Shown here: positions 12,001 through 19,600 of the stretch, piece after piece | Layout of the letters: each line of letters starts with the position of its first letter | How positions within the stretch are numbered: the first letter of the stretch is position 1 | Origin: Dyella sp. GSA-30 | GTDB lineage: Bacteria > Pseudomonadota > Gammaproteobacteria > Xanthomonadales > Rhodanobacteraceae | Assembly (NCBI RefSeq): GCF_027924605.1 | Contig: NZ_AP027042.1 | Span: 3,883,524 to 3,947,523 of the forward strand | Reading direction: 5' to 3' | DNA: 64,000 nucleotides | Notes under the pieces: model-generated | The model's database searches: none | What the model saw: only the letters and a program-made list of their open reading frames with translations | What the model was told of the DNA's origin: nothing | Translations under genes and position numbers: made by a program

Positions 12001-15000
12001 CGCTCAGTAGCTGCGCCCGGAGCATCCGGTTCGCGCAATGGCTCCGCATCCGACGCATCGCTCAGTGTTTCGCCCAGCACCTCGCCCAAGCGCGTGCGAT
12101 GGTTGTCCACGAAATGACCGGCCAGCGCCGCAATGGTCTGATATTCGAACAGCAGCGTCTTGGAAAGCGGTCCGAATATTTGTTCCAGGGTTCGGGTCAA
12201 GTCCATCACGAGAATGGAGTCGATGCCGTAGGCCTCCATTTGGGCACGTGCATCGATACTGTGCACCGGGCGCTTGAGCGTGCCAGCCAGTAGTCGGACG
12301 AAATAGCGTATGGCCTTTTCCTGCAGCTCGTCCGTCGCCGCACTCGATGGCGAATTGCCCTGGTCAGCCACAGTTCGGGCGGCTCTCGGCATCGCAGACA
12401 AGCTGGACTTGAATCGACTTATCGCGCCCTCGGCGATCAGCACTTGTGGCAGACCGCTCGACAAGGCTTGGGCCAGCGCTGTACACCCACTGGCGCTGCG
12501 CAGCGGAATCAATCCGGTCTGCTGCGTCATACTCAGGCGCGTCGCAGCATCGACCTGCATGCCGCCTTCTTCCCATAGCGGCCAGTTCACCGACAAGCTA
12601 TGCCCGCTACGCTGTCCCTGCTTTGCCAGTTCCGCGCGATGGTGTGCAAACGCGTCCATGAACGCATTGGCCGCCGCATAGTCGGCCTGCCCTACATTGC
12701 CCAACGCCCCCGATGTGGACGAGAAGCAAACAAACCAATCCAGTGCCAGTTCCCGGCTGGCTTCATCGAGGTAAAGCGTGCCAGGCACCTTGGCATGCAG
12801 AACCTCGTGCAACTCTTCTGCACTCTTCTTAATGATGAAACTGTCGCGCAAGATACCCGCGCCATGGATGATGCCGTTCAGACCGCCGAAAGTTTGAGCG
12901 ACATCGCGCACCAACTGCGCCACGGCATCACGATCGCCCACGTCGAGCTGGCGATACTGTGCGATTACTCCCAACGTCTCGAGTTCGCCGAGCCGGGTTT
13001 GCACGGCCGCCGTCAGCGGAGAGCGCCCCGTCAGAATCAGTGTTGCGCCCTTGGCCTGGCGCGCAACGTCGTGCGCGAAGATCAAGCCCAAGCCACCGGC
13101 ACCACCGGTGATCAGGTAAATCCCACGATCCTTCCAGGCCAACGTGATATCGGGCGATGGCTGATGTTCGACCCAGCCGGCTACTTCGCGCCGACCATCG
13201 ACGTAACGCACCTGGGCCGATGGGTCGTTGCGATTATCTCGCAGCGCCTTCACCACATCCTGGCCCGCTTCGACATGGATTACCTGGCCAATGACGCGAG
13301 GATTTTCCAGCCGCGCCGTACGCAGCATACCGCCAAGCCCCGCCATGACCTGTGCTTGGCCCAGGCTTGGAACGACGACCTGGATCAGGTGCTGCCCAGG
13401 CAGCTTGCTCAATAACTGAATCTGCTCAAGCAACGTAGCAGCGGCCGATGCGTAGCACCGCGCGAGCTCAACGCCCGTATCGATGGCAATGCACGTGGTC
13501 TCCGGCAAGCCGGACTGCAGGGCGAGTGAACCTTCGCGGATAGCCTCCGAGTCGCCGCACAGCAGCACGACGTGTTTCTCATAGCGTAGCGTTTCCGATG
13601 CAGTCACCGACTGACTCGTCCAATCAAGTCGCAGCAAGGCTGTTCGTATGGCTTCTTCAGACTCCTGATGCGCGGCTGTGCGCGCACAGAAATCACCTAT
13701 GCGCGCGCGAACCACGCCTGCGTCAGTGCACAGGTAGATATCGAACTTCTGCAACGCATCGTCAGCGGTAGTGCCGCCGCTACGACGTATCACCACGCAC
13801 ATGCTCTCGGCGCAGGGGCCCATGATGTCAAGCGTGCCCAATGCAAACGGCAGCATCGACGACGCTTCGCCCCAACGGCCAGCGTCATACGCCTGAAAGG
13901 CGATCGTTGCCTGCAACGCCGCATCGATCATGCTGGGGTGAAGGACGTAGCCCTCCTGCATCGGCTTGACCACGTCAGGTAGCGTAATGCGCGCCAGTGC
14001 CTGACCTTGCCCGATGAAAAGTTCGCTCAGGCCACGATGCGCAGGCCCATAGTTCAAACCCATATGGTCGAACGCCGCATAACATGCCGGCGCGTCCAGC
14101 GATTGCGTGCATTGCGAACGTATCTCGACGAGATCGAGCGTCGATGCGGTCGTATCAGGCAGAAAAGCCGCCGAGCCCTCACTGTAGACGTGGCTCTCGT
14201 CGTAGAGCTCGAAGCTGTACGCGTTGTTTGCTTCCGGAAACAGGGCGAGGTGCAGATCGAGCGGCTCGGAGCCAACGACGACCGGTCGAAGCCACACGAT
14301 GTCTTTCAGGCGAAGCTGGCCGTTGGCGGCAATCGCATGGGCTGCCACGACACGTAGCATCTCCAGTTGCGCAGCGCCCGGCAGCGTAGGCACACCTTGC
14401 ACCACGTGATCGGCGAGAAAGCTTTCCTTGCCGGTAAAGCGGCTGCTAAAGCGCAAGCCCGCCATCGTCGAGGTATTGCGATGCACCAGCGGATGTATTG
14501 CAGCCGGTGCCGACGCTGACAACCAGGGCTTGGCCTCGACCCAGTGCTTTTCCCTGATAAACGGATAGGTTGGCAACGCCAGCCGGCGATGCTTGCCCAC
14601 CTCGTGCAGACTCGCTCCATCGATCGCCTGCCCGTCGACCCACGCCTGCGCGATGGCGTGCAGATTTCCATCGATCAGTGTCACGGGTTCGGTTTGAGCG
14701 AGCTTCTCCGCCGACAGCTCGCCGACGAAGACACCTTGCGCCTGCCCCGTCAGCCAGTCTTCCAGCTGCGCCTGCAACGCCTCGAACGAATCGACCACCA
14801 GGGCGAGGCGCGCCGCCATCGCCTGCCGCCCCACCTGAAGCGTATAGGCGAGATCAGCCAAGCTGGCATCACGCATCTCCGGCGAGGCGATGGCCACAAG
14901 CAACTGCTGCACCCGTTCGCGCAACACTGCCATCGTCTTGGCGGACAACACCACCAGAACCGACTCGGGTGCCGCTTCGCTTGGGGTGGCCTCGACGGGC

Positions 15001-16397
15001 TCGACATACTCCTCGATCACCACGTGCGAGTTCACGCCACCGAAACCGAACGAACTGATACCGGCACGGCGCGGCAGGGCTACGCCGCGGTCGTCGACCT
15101 TGGCCGGCCACGGTTGCGCCTTGTCGACAATGAAGAACGGGCTGTCGTCCAGCGCGATACGCGGATTGAGTTTCTGATAATGCACCAGCGGCGGAAACGC
15201 CTGATGCTTCATGCACAGGATCGTCTTGATCATGCCGGCCAGGCCGGCCACCGATTCGAGATGCCCGATATTGGTCTTGACGCTGGCGATACCGCAGGCC
15301 TGTTCGTTCAAGACTTCGCCGCGATCGGCCGCGACGCGAGCGAAGGCCAGCTTCAACCCCTCCACTTCGATCGGGTCGCCCTTGGGCGTGCCGGTACCGT
15401 GCGCCTCGACGTAACCGATACTGCTCACGGGCACATCGGCCTCACGCAAGGCCGCGGCAATCACGTTCGACTGTGCCAGCGAACCGGGATAGGTCACCGT
15501 GCGGGCACGGCCACCGTGATTGACCGCGGTGCCGCGTAGCACCGCGACGATCCGATCCTTGTCGCGGATCGCCGTGGCGAGCGGCTTGATCAGCACCATC
15601 GCCGCGCCTTCGCCGCGCACATAGCCATTAGCGCGCTCGTCGAAGGTCTTGCAGCTGCCGTCCGGCGACAGCATGCCGGTCTTGGAGAATGAAATGAAAT
15701 GCGTGGGACTGCACAGCACGCTCACGCCACCGACCAGCGCCTGGTCGCATTCGCCACGACGGATGGCGTGGGCTGCCTTGTGCAGCGCGACCAACGAACT
15801 GGAGCACGCGGTATCGATCGGCAGGCTCGGGCCGTGCAAATTAAAGAAGTACGAGATGCGGTTGGGAATGAGTGCGGTGTGCGTGCCTGTGGAAACATGG
15901 CCTTCGATGGCATCGAGGGCGTGCCTCAGGTGGTCTTCGTAGTCGAAGTTGAATACGCCGATATAGACGCCAGTATTCGTGCCGCTAAGTACCTTGGGAT
16001 CGTAGCCCGCATCTTCCATGCACGCCCATGCCTGCTCCAACATGATCCGCTGTTGCGGATCCATCACCTGGGCTTCGCGCGCCGAGATGCCGAAGAAGTC
16101 CGCGTCGAAATACTCCACGCCGTCGACAAAGCCGCCCCACTTGCTGACCGACTTGTTCGTATCGCGCCCGTCGGCCGAATAGAACGCGTCCTTGTCCCAG
16201 CGGTTTTCCGGCACCTCGCTGATGCTGGACAGGCCGTTGCACAAGTTTTCCCAGAATGCCGCGTAATTGTCCGCACCCGGAAAACGGCAGGCCATGCCAA
16301 CGATGGCGATATCGCCTCGATCGACGCGGGGATCGCCGCCCTCCTCACCAACGGCCTGCGACGGGATTTCCTGAGGCGGAGTCTGACGGTCGTTCAT
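1..16397 (-). CDS. Giant trans-AT type I polyketide synthase, 3' end outside window
   Basis: A single frame stays open from the ATG at 16397 to the left edge (5465 full codons, no stop), so the C-terminus is missing. Domains read from motifs: KS1 (res 27-465, active Cys198), DH1 (His664), KR1, ACP1 (Ser1394); KS2 (Cys1666), DH2 (His2133), KR2, ACP2 (Ser2869); KS3 (Cys3132), DH3 (His3608), ACP3 (Ser3939); KS4 (Cys4203), DH4 (His4672), KR4, ACP4 (Ser5401). No module has an acyltransferase between KS and DH, which defines the trans-AT class; malonyl units must come from the separate AT encoded just upstream (16636-20157). There is no loading domain before KS1, no methyltransferase and no thioesterase in view, so starter and release units lie elsewhere. 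Predicted product segment: alkenes from modules 1, 2 and 4, a beta-keto (or unusual) unit from module 3. The Shine-Dalgarno before the ATG is weak (AGGAT, 13 nt away). Cytoplasmic megasynthase; product unknown. Confidence 0.95.
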   Translation of the reverse strand, partial: MNDRQTPPQEIPSQAVGEEGGDPRVDRGDIAIVGMACRFPGADNYAAFWENLCNGLSSISEVPENRWDKDAFYSADGRDTNKSVSKWGGFVDGVEYFDADFFGISAREAQVMDPQQRIMLEQAWACMEDAGYDPKVLSGTNTGVYIGVFNFDYEDHLRHALDAIEGHVSTGTHTALIPNRISYFFNLHGPSLPIDTACSSSLVALHKAAHAIRRGECDQALVGGVSVLCSPTHFISFSKTGMLSPDGSCKTFDERANGYVRGEGAAMVLIKPLATAIRDKDRIVAVLRGTAVNHGGRARTVTYPGSLAQSNVIAAALREADVPVSSIGYVEAHGTGTPKGDPIEVEGLKLAFARVAADRGEVLNEQACGIASVKTNIGHLESVAGLAGMIKTILCMKHQAFPPLVHYQKLNPRIALDDSPFFIVDKAQPWPAKVDDRGVALPRRAGISSFGFGGVNSHVVIEEYVEPVEATPSEAAPESVLVVLSAKTMAVLRERVQQLLVAIASPEMRDASLADLAYTLQVGRQAMAARLALVVDSFEALQAQLEDWLTGQAQGVFVGELSAEKLAQTEPVTLIDGNLHAIAQAWVDGQAIDGASLHEVGKHRRLALPTYPFIREKHWVEAKPWLSASAPAAIHPLVHRNTSTMAGLRFSSRFTGKESFLADHVVQGVPTLPGAAQLEMLRVVAAHAIAANGQLRLKDIVWLRPVVVGSEPLDLHLALFPEANNAYSFELYDESHVYSEGSAAFLPDTTASTLDLVEIRSQCTQSLDAPACYAAFDHMGLNYGPAHRGLSELFIGQGQALARITLPDVVKPMQEGYVLHPSMIDAALQATIAFQAYDAGRWGEASSMLPFALGTLDIMGPCAESMCVVIRRSGGTTADDALQKFDIYLCTDAGVVRARIGDFCARTAAHQESEEAIRTALLRLDWTSQSVTASETLRYEKHVVLLCGDSEAIREGSLALQSGLPETTCIAIDTGVELARCYASAAATLLEQIQLLSKLPGQHLIQVVVPSLGQAQVMAGLGGMLRTARLENPRVIGQVIHVEAGQDVVKALRDNRNDPSAQVRYVDGRREVAGWVEHQPSPDITLAWKDRGIYLITGGAGGLGLIFAHDVARQAKGATLILTGRSPLTAAVQTRLGELETLGVIAQYRQLDVGDRDAVAQLVRDVAQTFGGLNGIIHGAGILRDSFIIKKSAEELHEVLHAKVPGTLYLDEASRELALDWFVCFSSTSGALGNVGQADYAAANAFMDAFAHHRAELAKQGQRSGHSLSVNWPLWEEGGMQVDAATRLSMTQQTGLIPLRSASGCTALAQALSSGLPQVLIAEGAISRFKSSLSAMPRAARTVADQGNSPSSAATDELQEKAIRYFVRLLAGTLKRPVHSIDARAQMEAYGIDSILVMDLTRTLEQIFGPLSKTLLFEYQTIAALAGHFVDNHRTRLGEVLGETLSDASDAEPLREPDAPGAATERRPRFGVGRPSFPAAGRQLDDGAAVASRDVGEIAIIGVAGRYPQAANLEQFWANLSQGRDSITEIPVERWDHGLYYDADRSKTGKTYSKWGGFIDGVDLFDPLFFNISPREAELMDPQERLFLECVHATLEDAGYTRENVAEDSSVGVFVGVMYEEYQLYGAQEQARGNNLAMLNSAASVANRISYFCNFNGPSLALDTMCSSSLTAIHLACRSLQRGDCSVAVAGGVNVSVHPNKYLMLAQGKFISGKGRCESFGEGGEGYVPGEGVGAVLLKPLSQAIDDGDHIYGVIKATAINHGGKTNGYTVPNPNAQAKVIERALREGGVDARSISYIEAHGTGTSLGDPIEIAGLSKAFRGWTQDKQFCAIGSAKSNIGHCESAAGIAGVTKVLLQLKHGQLAPSLHSSVLNPNIDFTGTPFVVQQELAPWPRATPKSARIAGISSFGAGGANAHVVIEEYAAPAVSREVSGPVLVVLSARHEDRLREQAQQLLDAIASDATIDLGDLAYTLQVGREAMEERLGLVVGSLPELRAKLSAYVAGETTIDDLYRGQVKRNKETLAALAGDDDMETIVETWMAKGKFGKLLDLWVKGLTFDWQHLYGANRPRRISLPTYPFARERYWIPASPVKSAGSPGALILLHPLVHRNTSDVAGLRFSTSLSGDEFFLTDHVVQGARVLPGVAQLEMARYAVGQAIGEGHHLQLKNIAWIRPVTVGADGVDLHIALNPQDDGEIDFEIYRESEDSQIAVYSQGKVTAVADHVPAAPLHDLASLRQQHTADHLDSAQCYALFEQMGLHYGPAFQGLNELFIGTEQVLARITLPATVSTSDYVLHPSLLDAALQATLGLQMSTPFDLNKIAPMLPFALGELEVLAPYTNTMWAVVRHSAGSKPGDAVQRLDIDLCDERGVACIRLRQFSLRAITAESAVSAAPIQTLQLSPTWTPAVVEHTGGTRYEQHVVLTCGVDLLGLDLYLPDAIHLTPGGGEAVARRFESAARMLLEQIQSLNGQPGKHLIQVVVPGYGEGQLMAGLSGMLRTAQLENPRIIGQVIRVQADQNVAQALLENRDAGSLHLRYVGGERQVAGWAEQAEVSAAGSPWKAQGVYLITGGAGGLGLIFAREIARQARNAVLILTGRSPLNEGIQTHIRELETLGAVVRYHTVDVSDATALTQLVRGIPEEFESLDGIIHSAGVVRDSFIAKKTPQQLHEVLSAKVAGTLNLDEASRDMALDCFICFSSIAGAVGNVGQADYAAANAFMDAFAHYRSERVAQGQRHGRTLSVNWPLWDEGGMQVDAATRAMLVQQLGMHALASDNGVLALRQAMASGQSQRVVIAGDAARIRQTMLGKSKPAAAAPRRAFDEEATTTGQSDRSLQQQLRRELIGMVSALIKVKPEDIDGDTALSEYGFDSITLTEFGNAINHQYKLELAPTIFFEFPTLDGLTGYLASEHRAVLVPRFATQSDAVKVVEAAPAVTPPAFDRIRQRARGRFSAAVAHREPVTSEPVAIIGMSGQFPQARDIDAFWRNLLEGRDCISDIPNDRWDWRTWYGDPAQEDNKTNITQGGFIDGVGDFDPMFFGISPKEAELMDPQQRLMMIHIWKALEDAGYAGSTLSGSDTAIYVGTMPTGYSHLISRAQMAIEGYSSTGAVASVGPNRMSYFLDFHGPSEPVETACSSSLIALRRAILAIERGDCGMAIAGGVNTIVNPDLHVSFNKAGMLSEDGRCKTFSSEANGYVRGEGVAMLVLKKLSHAERDGDHIYGLIRGTAENHGGRANSLTAPNPKAQAAVIRHAYQQAGIDPRTVTYIEAHGTGTPLGDPVEINGLKAAFKELYAATGPDEVVAPHCGLGSVKTNIGHLELAAGVAGVIKVLLQMKHRTLVKSLHSDTLNPYIDLKGSPFYVVQSAREWAAARDAHGQPLPRRAGVSSFGFGGVNAHVVLEEYVPSAAAPSATTGPVAVVLSARNEERLHEQVRQLLSVVSAPQAASEMALADLAYTLQIGREAMEERLGFVADSIDVLRDKLTRCLANSDAPDIYRGQVKRRRDATAAFADDDEMAHTIQSWLEKGALDKLLDAWVKGHTFDWRRLYANQTLRRISLPTYPFARERYWVPDVDSPSRATALHPLLQRNSSNLSGPRFSTRFDGGEFFLADHVVLDNRVLPGVAQLEMARAAVNEVIDDAGKLHLKDIVWTRPVVVDGDGVELHVSLFPEENGDVGYQIHTRAEDGEIVHGHGVVTETIDDDTPATHDLAELREQCTQATWSAEQCYAAFNALGLRYGSGFQGLSELFVGERLALARIILPLSLQATKDRYVLHPSLLDAALQASIGLQMGVSAGDVKLMLPFTLNALDVLAPCASHMWAVVRPSHGRASSDAVRTADIDLCDDNGMVCLRFKGLGLKSPAAPPNGGVAHDADSEESAGRVDSMHQRVSLSQADEQATVASRDSDGIEERATRYFVRLLSATLKLPAHRIDPLAQMESFGIDSLLVLDLTRTLEKQFGPLPKTLFFEYQTIAALSGYFLQHHRAAMLTVLGEKRAVAAAVSVPSVTRIDKSVTPGNSRRSGYEARNQRKGDAGSAIGEIAIIGVAGRYPQAANLEQFWVNLSEGKDSITEIPAERWDHTLYYDQDRTRPGKTYGKWGGFIDGVDLFDPLFFNISPREAELMDPQERLFLECVHATLEDAGYTRDNVAEEGSVGVFVGVMYEEYQLYGAQEQARGHALAVPGHPASIANRVSYFCNFNGPSMALDTMCSSSLTAIHLACQSLQRGGCAVAVAGGVNVSVHPNKYLMLAQGKFISGKGRCESFGEGGEGYVPGEGVGAVLLKPLSQAIADGDHIYGVIKATAINHGGKTNGYTVPNPNAQAKVIERALREGGIDARAVSYIEAHGTGTSLGDPIEIAGLSKAFGQWTQDKQFCAIGSAKSNIGHCESAAGIAGVTKVLLQMKHGQLAPSLHSSVLNPNIDFAGTPFVVQQELAPWPKPTPESTRIAGISSFGAGGANAHIVIEEYIAPTARPVASNNPVAVVLSARDEDRLREQVHALRSFLASHAESGIALVDLAYTLQVGREAMEERLGLMVGSLAELSEKLDAYAAGETSIEDVYRGQVRRNKETLAALAGDEDTAAMAEAWVTKGKLGKLIDLWVKGLTFDWHRLYGGNRPRRISLPTYPFARERYWIEASVSHAAGPASGGTLHPLLHRNTSSFSLQRFSSRFSGDEFFFADHVVRGVRLLPGVAQLEMVHRAASEAIDGHCELRFKDIAWVRPVTIGADGLDLHIALAPGQDGDIHFELYREASEDENLIYSQGSLLAFADSEPHTTAVHDLVVLRQQCNQSHLGAEECYALFEQSGLHYGPAFQGLSELFVGQDQVLARITLPAAMRMEGYALHPSLLDAALQASIGLVRTVDDAKPALLLPVSLASLEVLAPCAANMWAIVRPGSSQATDDPLQSLDIDLCDEAGTVCVRFTRLGLRASTAIVDPATAWQTLLASPVWEALPAANGRAVDYAGHLVLSCGVDAIDTERMPGAACLTLAVDQDLAQCYESAANQLLQQVQALNSQPGRHLIQLLVPNQGTAQLMAGLSGMLRTAQLENPLIVGQLVRIEPGQDAVQALLENRNTGASDVRYVEGHRQVSGWAELAASSDAGSPWKARGVYLITGGAGGLGLIFAREIAQCATGATLILTGRSALTQATQIKLSELESLGATVQYRQLDVSDRDAVMQLIGSIVRTFGGLQGIVHSAGVLRDSFIIRKTPEELHAVLRAKVAGTLHLDEASQDLALDCFVCFSSVASALGNVGQADYAAANGFMDAFAHYRDALVSQGLRRGRTLSINWPLWEEGGMQVPASTRQYLLDEIGMVPLRNASGCAALVQALSSGLPQVLVAEGKLEQLKTSLLKEQPTTSPNVVVASEHVAPVVEDMRDKTVRHLVRLLSGTLKLPAQRIDANVPLEVYGIDSVMVLDLTIKLEKTFGALSKTLFYEYQSIASLADYFLQSHHAELVSLLGDKSIGVTPTAVERPHN
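70..4303 (-). other. PKS module 4: KS-DH-KR-ACP
   Basis: KS4 has DTMCSSSLTA with Cys4203 (codon 3791-3789), HGTGT and NIGH. DH4 is intact (HVVRGVRLLP, His4672; DAALQ near 1870). KR4 has GGAGGLG near 1075 and ADYAAANGF near 660. ACP4 carries GIDS with Ser5401 (codon 197-195). After ACP4 the frame continues for about 35 codons into a linker and leaves the window, so at least one more domain is expected to the left. Expected outcome: an alpha,beta-unsaturated unit. Confidence 0.87.
4460..7520 (-). other. PKS module 3: KS-DH-ACP without ketoreductase
   Basis: KS3 has ETACSSS (Cys3132, codon 7004-7002), with Glu where the other three KS domains have Asp; its HGTGT and NIGH histidines are intact, so it can plausibly elongate. 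DH3 has His3608 but reads HVVLDNRVLP, so the Gly of HxxxGxxxxP is Asp; the second motif DAALQ is kept. From DAALQ (about 5085) to ACP3 Ser3939 (codon 4583-4581) is only about 165 residues, which leaves no room for a KR. With no KR to make a beta-hydroxyl, the DH is either idle or has another job. The likely outcome is a beta-keto intermediate. Confidence 0.85.
7690..11910 (-). other. PKS module 2: KS-DH-KR-ACP
   Basis: KS2 has DTMCSSSLTA with Cys1666 (codon 11402-11400) plus the HGTGT and NIGH histidines. DH2 has an intact HxxxGxxxxP (HVVQGARVLP, His2133) and DAALQ. KR2 has GGAGGLG near 8690 and ADYAAANAF near 8260. ACP2 is of another subtype than the other three: its phosphopantetheine motif is GFDS (Ser2869) and it is followed by an FEFPTLDGL-type helix, not the FEYQTIAAL type. 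Expected outcome: an alpha,beta-unsaturated unit. KS2 is nearly identical at the DNA level to KS4. Confidence 0.87.
12090..16320 (-). other. PKS module 1: KS-DH-KR-ACP
   Basis: KS1 has DTACSSS with Cys198 (codon 15806-15804), EAHGTGT and NIGHLES, so the full Cys-His-His triad is present. DH1 (about 14495-13650) has the HxxxGxxxxP motif at HVVQGVPTLP and the second catalytic Asp in DAALQ. KR1 (about 13600-12500) has the NADPH motif GGAGGLG near 13100 and the Tyr in ADYAAANAF. The segment GILRDSF occupies the place of the LDD loop, which suggests a B-type (D-hydroxy) ketoreductase; this is inference. ACP1 carries GIDS, with Ser1394 as the phosphopantetheine site. Expected outcome: an alpha,beta-unsaturated intermediate. 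The N-terminus of about 25 residues shows no docking domain that I recognise. Confidence 0.88.
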
Positions 16398-16530
16398 GAT
16401 CGTGCCTATCCTGTGATGTGTTCTTCGGACATTGCTTGTATCGATCTTGCGGAAGCCAAACTTTTTCGCTCCGAGCCGTCGCCCGCTCGCACCTGTGAGC
16501 TCTTCAGGAAACCTTGAAAAATCGCCCTGT

Positions 16531-16606
16531 TCTTGTAAGAGCGGCTTTAACCGCGGCCCGCGTGTGCGTAACGGCCGGTAGCGGCTGAAGCCGCTCCTAC
16601 AAAGAT
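16531..16606. repeat. REP-like inverted repeat pair
   Basis: Two REP-type units in opposite orientation lie in the 238-bp gap between the AT/ER gene and the PKS gene. The right unit contains AGCGGCTGAAGCCGCT, itself a perfect palindrome, followed by CCTACAAAGATTGCA. The left unit (16531-16556) is the inverted, slightly diverged copy. The same sequence, including the flank CTCCTACAAAGATTGCA, recurs at 31621-31644. As RNA this would fold into a strong stem inside the presumed polycistronic message. Confidence 0.8.
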
Positions 16607-16635
16607 TGCAGCGTTGAAGTGGTTCGAGACGATCT

Positions 16636-19600
16636 TCAGTTACTGAAAAAACGAGCAAATGACCGCGTCAGGTGTTCCGCGGTCGCTTCCATGATCTTCA
16701 CGGCGATATGGTCTACATGCCGTTGGGTCCACGGCTCCAACTCCGTGCCTTTCACCCACCGGTTGAACGAGCCCAGCGCCGGCCCGGTCTGAATCTGATA
16801 ATTCACGCGATCATCCCCTTTACCTTCCATGGCGATACGCGTGCAGTAAGCGAAGTACCAGCGAAATACCAACGCCATCTTGTGCTTCGCATTAGCTTCC
16901 GCCTTGGCAACTTCATGCTCCAGGCTTACCGACCTGAAATAGTTCGCGGTCTCGTGCCAGATCTCTTCAAAGGTTTTCTTGAAGAACGTGCTTTCCAGCT
17001 GCTTTCGGGTACGGGCGGGAATGTCGTCCAGGCTGTCGTAATGGCGATACAGCGACAGCAGCTTGTTCGCGCGTGCCGGAAAGAACACGGACTTCTTCAT
17101 GACCTGCACCTGGGCGCCGATTTCAAACATGTCGCCTGCCGGTGCATATTCGGTGTCCTGGATATCCATTTCCTGCAGCATGGATTTTCCATCCGCGCTC
17201 ATGCCCGCTTCCACGGTGCATTGGTTGATCGAACCGGTGGCGACGAAATCGGCGCCCAGCAACAACGCCGCCGCAGCCGCCTCCGGTCCGCCGATGCCGC
17301 CCGCCAACCCCATGCATATCGGCTCCAGATAAGCGTGAGTCCGCTGCATGTCGTCACGAAGCTGCAGCATGGGCGGCAGCATCACCGCCGCTATGCCACC
17401 GTCCGTATGGCCACCAGAGTCGGCCTCCACGCATATGTCGTGGCTGACCGGGATCTTTTGCGACAGTTCGGCCTGCAGCGGCGTGATCAGCTGCCGCTCC
17501 AGCAACTTCTCCACGATCGCGATTGGCGGCGGACTCATGAACGCCTTGGCCACCTCCGGCCGCGACACTTTCGCCACGATACGATGGTCGCAAACGACAT
17601 CGCCGTGTGCATCGGTACGCAGTCCCTGCAACCGAAACTTGATCAAGGCCGGCGTCATTTGCATGAAGGCGGCCGCTTCGATGTTCCGAATCCCATACTT
17701 GAGGTAGAGGTCGACTACAGCCTCTTCGTGCGCCGGATACTCGTAGTTCGCCAGCAAGTTCATGCCATACGGTTGACCCGCACTCAACTCGCCTTGAATA
17801 CGGACGATGTTCGTCTCGATCTTGCTCGGTGAAAGCCCGCCCGCCCCGAAGAAACTCAGCAGGCCTGCCTTCGCCATCTTGATGACCAGTTCGGCGGAAG
17901 CCACGCCGCGATACATGGCACCGGCCATGTATGCGTACTTCAGGCCAAAGCGGCGGCGAAACACTTCACTACCAAGTGACGTCGCCTCGATCCGAAGCGG
18001 CACGCCATGGCCGGTGACCCGGCCTATGTCGCGAACCGCTTCGGCCACGCTCGCTTCGCGCTGGCCCACGTTCGTCACCGGTATGGATTCGTCGGATATC
18101 GCCTCATCCGTTTCCGAATCGCTCCAACGCCCGTCCACCGGAGCATCGTCGACGATCGCCGTCTCCTTGGCCTTTATCTCCAGCACCATTTTCGAAAGTA
18201 CGCTTGCACCTATCTCCTGGAACTCGACCTCGCCGCGACCCATCACATAGCGAATCGAATCCACCCATTGGACCGGCGCCGCGATCTGGCTGGCCAAGGT
18301 CTCGGCGATTCGGGCGCGGTCGTACGGGCGAGCGGTAGCATTGGCGATCACCGTGATAGCCGGCGCGGCAAAGGTGAACTGCTTCAGGAACTGGGCAAAC
18401 TCACGCTGCGCCGATTGCATATGACGGGAGTGAAAAGCCGCGCTGACGTTCAGCATCACGCAGCGCAGGTTTCTCTGCGCAAACAAGTCGGCCGCCACGG
18501 CGAGCACGTCTTTCTCACCGGCAATGACCGTTTGTGTTGGCGTGTTGAAGTTGGCAACGTCGATCTGGCCGAGTTTGTGCTCGTCGAGGATTGCCTTTAT
18601 CTCGCTGGCCGATATCCCGAGTACCGCCGCCATGCCGCCGCCAGTGGCGGCACCCATCAGTTCACCCCGCTTTTTTACCAGGCGCAGTCCCGTCTCGAAG
18701 GAGAACACGCCGGCCGCGAGCAATGCGTTGTACTCGCCCAGGCTGTGGCCCGCGAGGAAATCAGGCTGCCAACGGGTTTCGGTCGCAGTATGCAGATCGC
18801 GCTGGTGGAGATAGTGCAACGCATTGACGGCGAACAGTGCCGGCTGAGTGTATTGGGTCTGCGAGAGCCGCCCCTGACTGTCTGCCAGGCAGAGTTCCTC
18901 GAGCGAATAACCGAGAATGTCGGAGGCCTCCTTGACCAGCTCGGGGAAGAGTGGGAAGAGATCCTTGCCCATTCCTTTGAACTGGGAGCCCTGGCCGGGA
19001 AAGATAATTGCCTTCATTGTGCGTGACTCCACGTTGCGCTCACTGCTTGCATGGTTGCCCTGCTGTCCTGGTGCTACCGGTGTTTCGGTTTGCTTTATTC
19101 CTGGCGTTGTCGTTCGGTGCAGCGTCGTCAACTCAAGCAACCGATCCATGTCGCCACCCAACGGCGACATGAGCTGATAGGTCTGGGAGGGCGAGTCGGC
19201 CGATAGCCCATACTTCAGAAAGGTCGCCATCGTTCCGCTTGGACCGACATCGATATAGCGGCAGCTTCCGCTCGACTCGATCAAGCCAATGGTTTGCTGA
19301 AAGAGGATCGGATCGCGCACGACCGACCAGAAATGCTCGCCCGGCATCGAGTGCAACAGCTTGCCGCTGGCACAACAAGCGATGGGAATATCGCCCTGCC
19401 GCGGTCGAAGCGTTTGAAGAAAGGTCTGGTACGGCTGCCTGCCCGCGTCGATCCAGCGCGAATGGAAGGCAAAGTCGATCGGCAGACGCTGAAACGCCAT
19501 GCCTTGCCGGCGAAGATGAGCTTCGACTGCGGCGACGTTCGGCTGGGGTAACGAGAGCACCGTATGGGTGGCGAAATGGCTTGCTCCGAGTTCACATAGC

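Noticed and set aside
10569-12293. 574-codon plus-strand frame opposite KS2
   Set aside because: Antisense shadow of a GC-rich KS/linker coding region, without ribosome site or recognisable domain; similar frames occur opposite the other KS domains.
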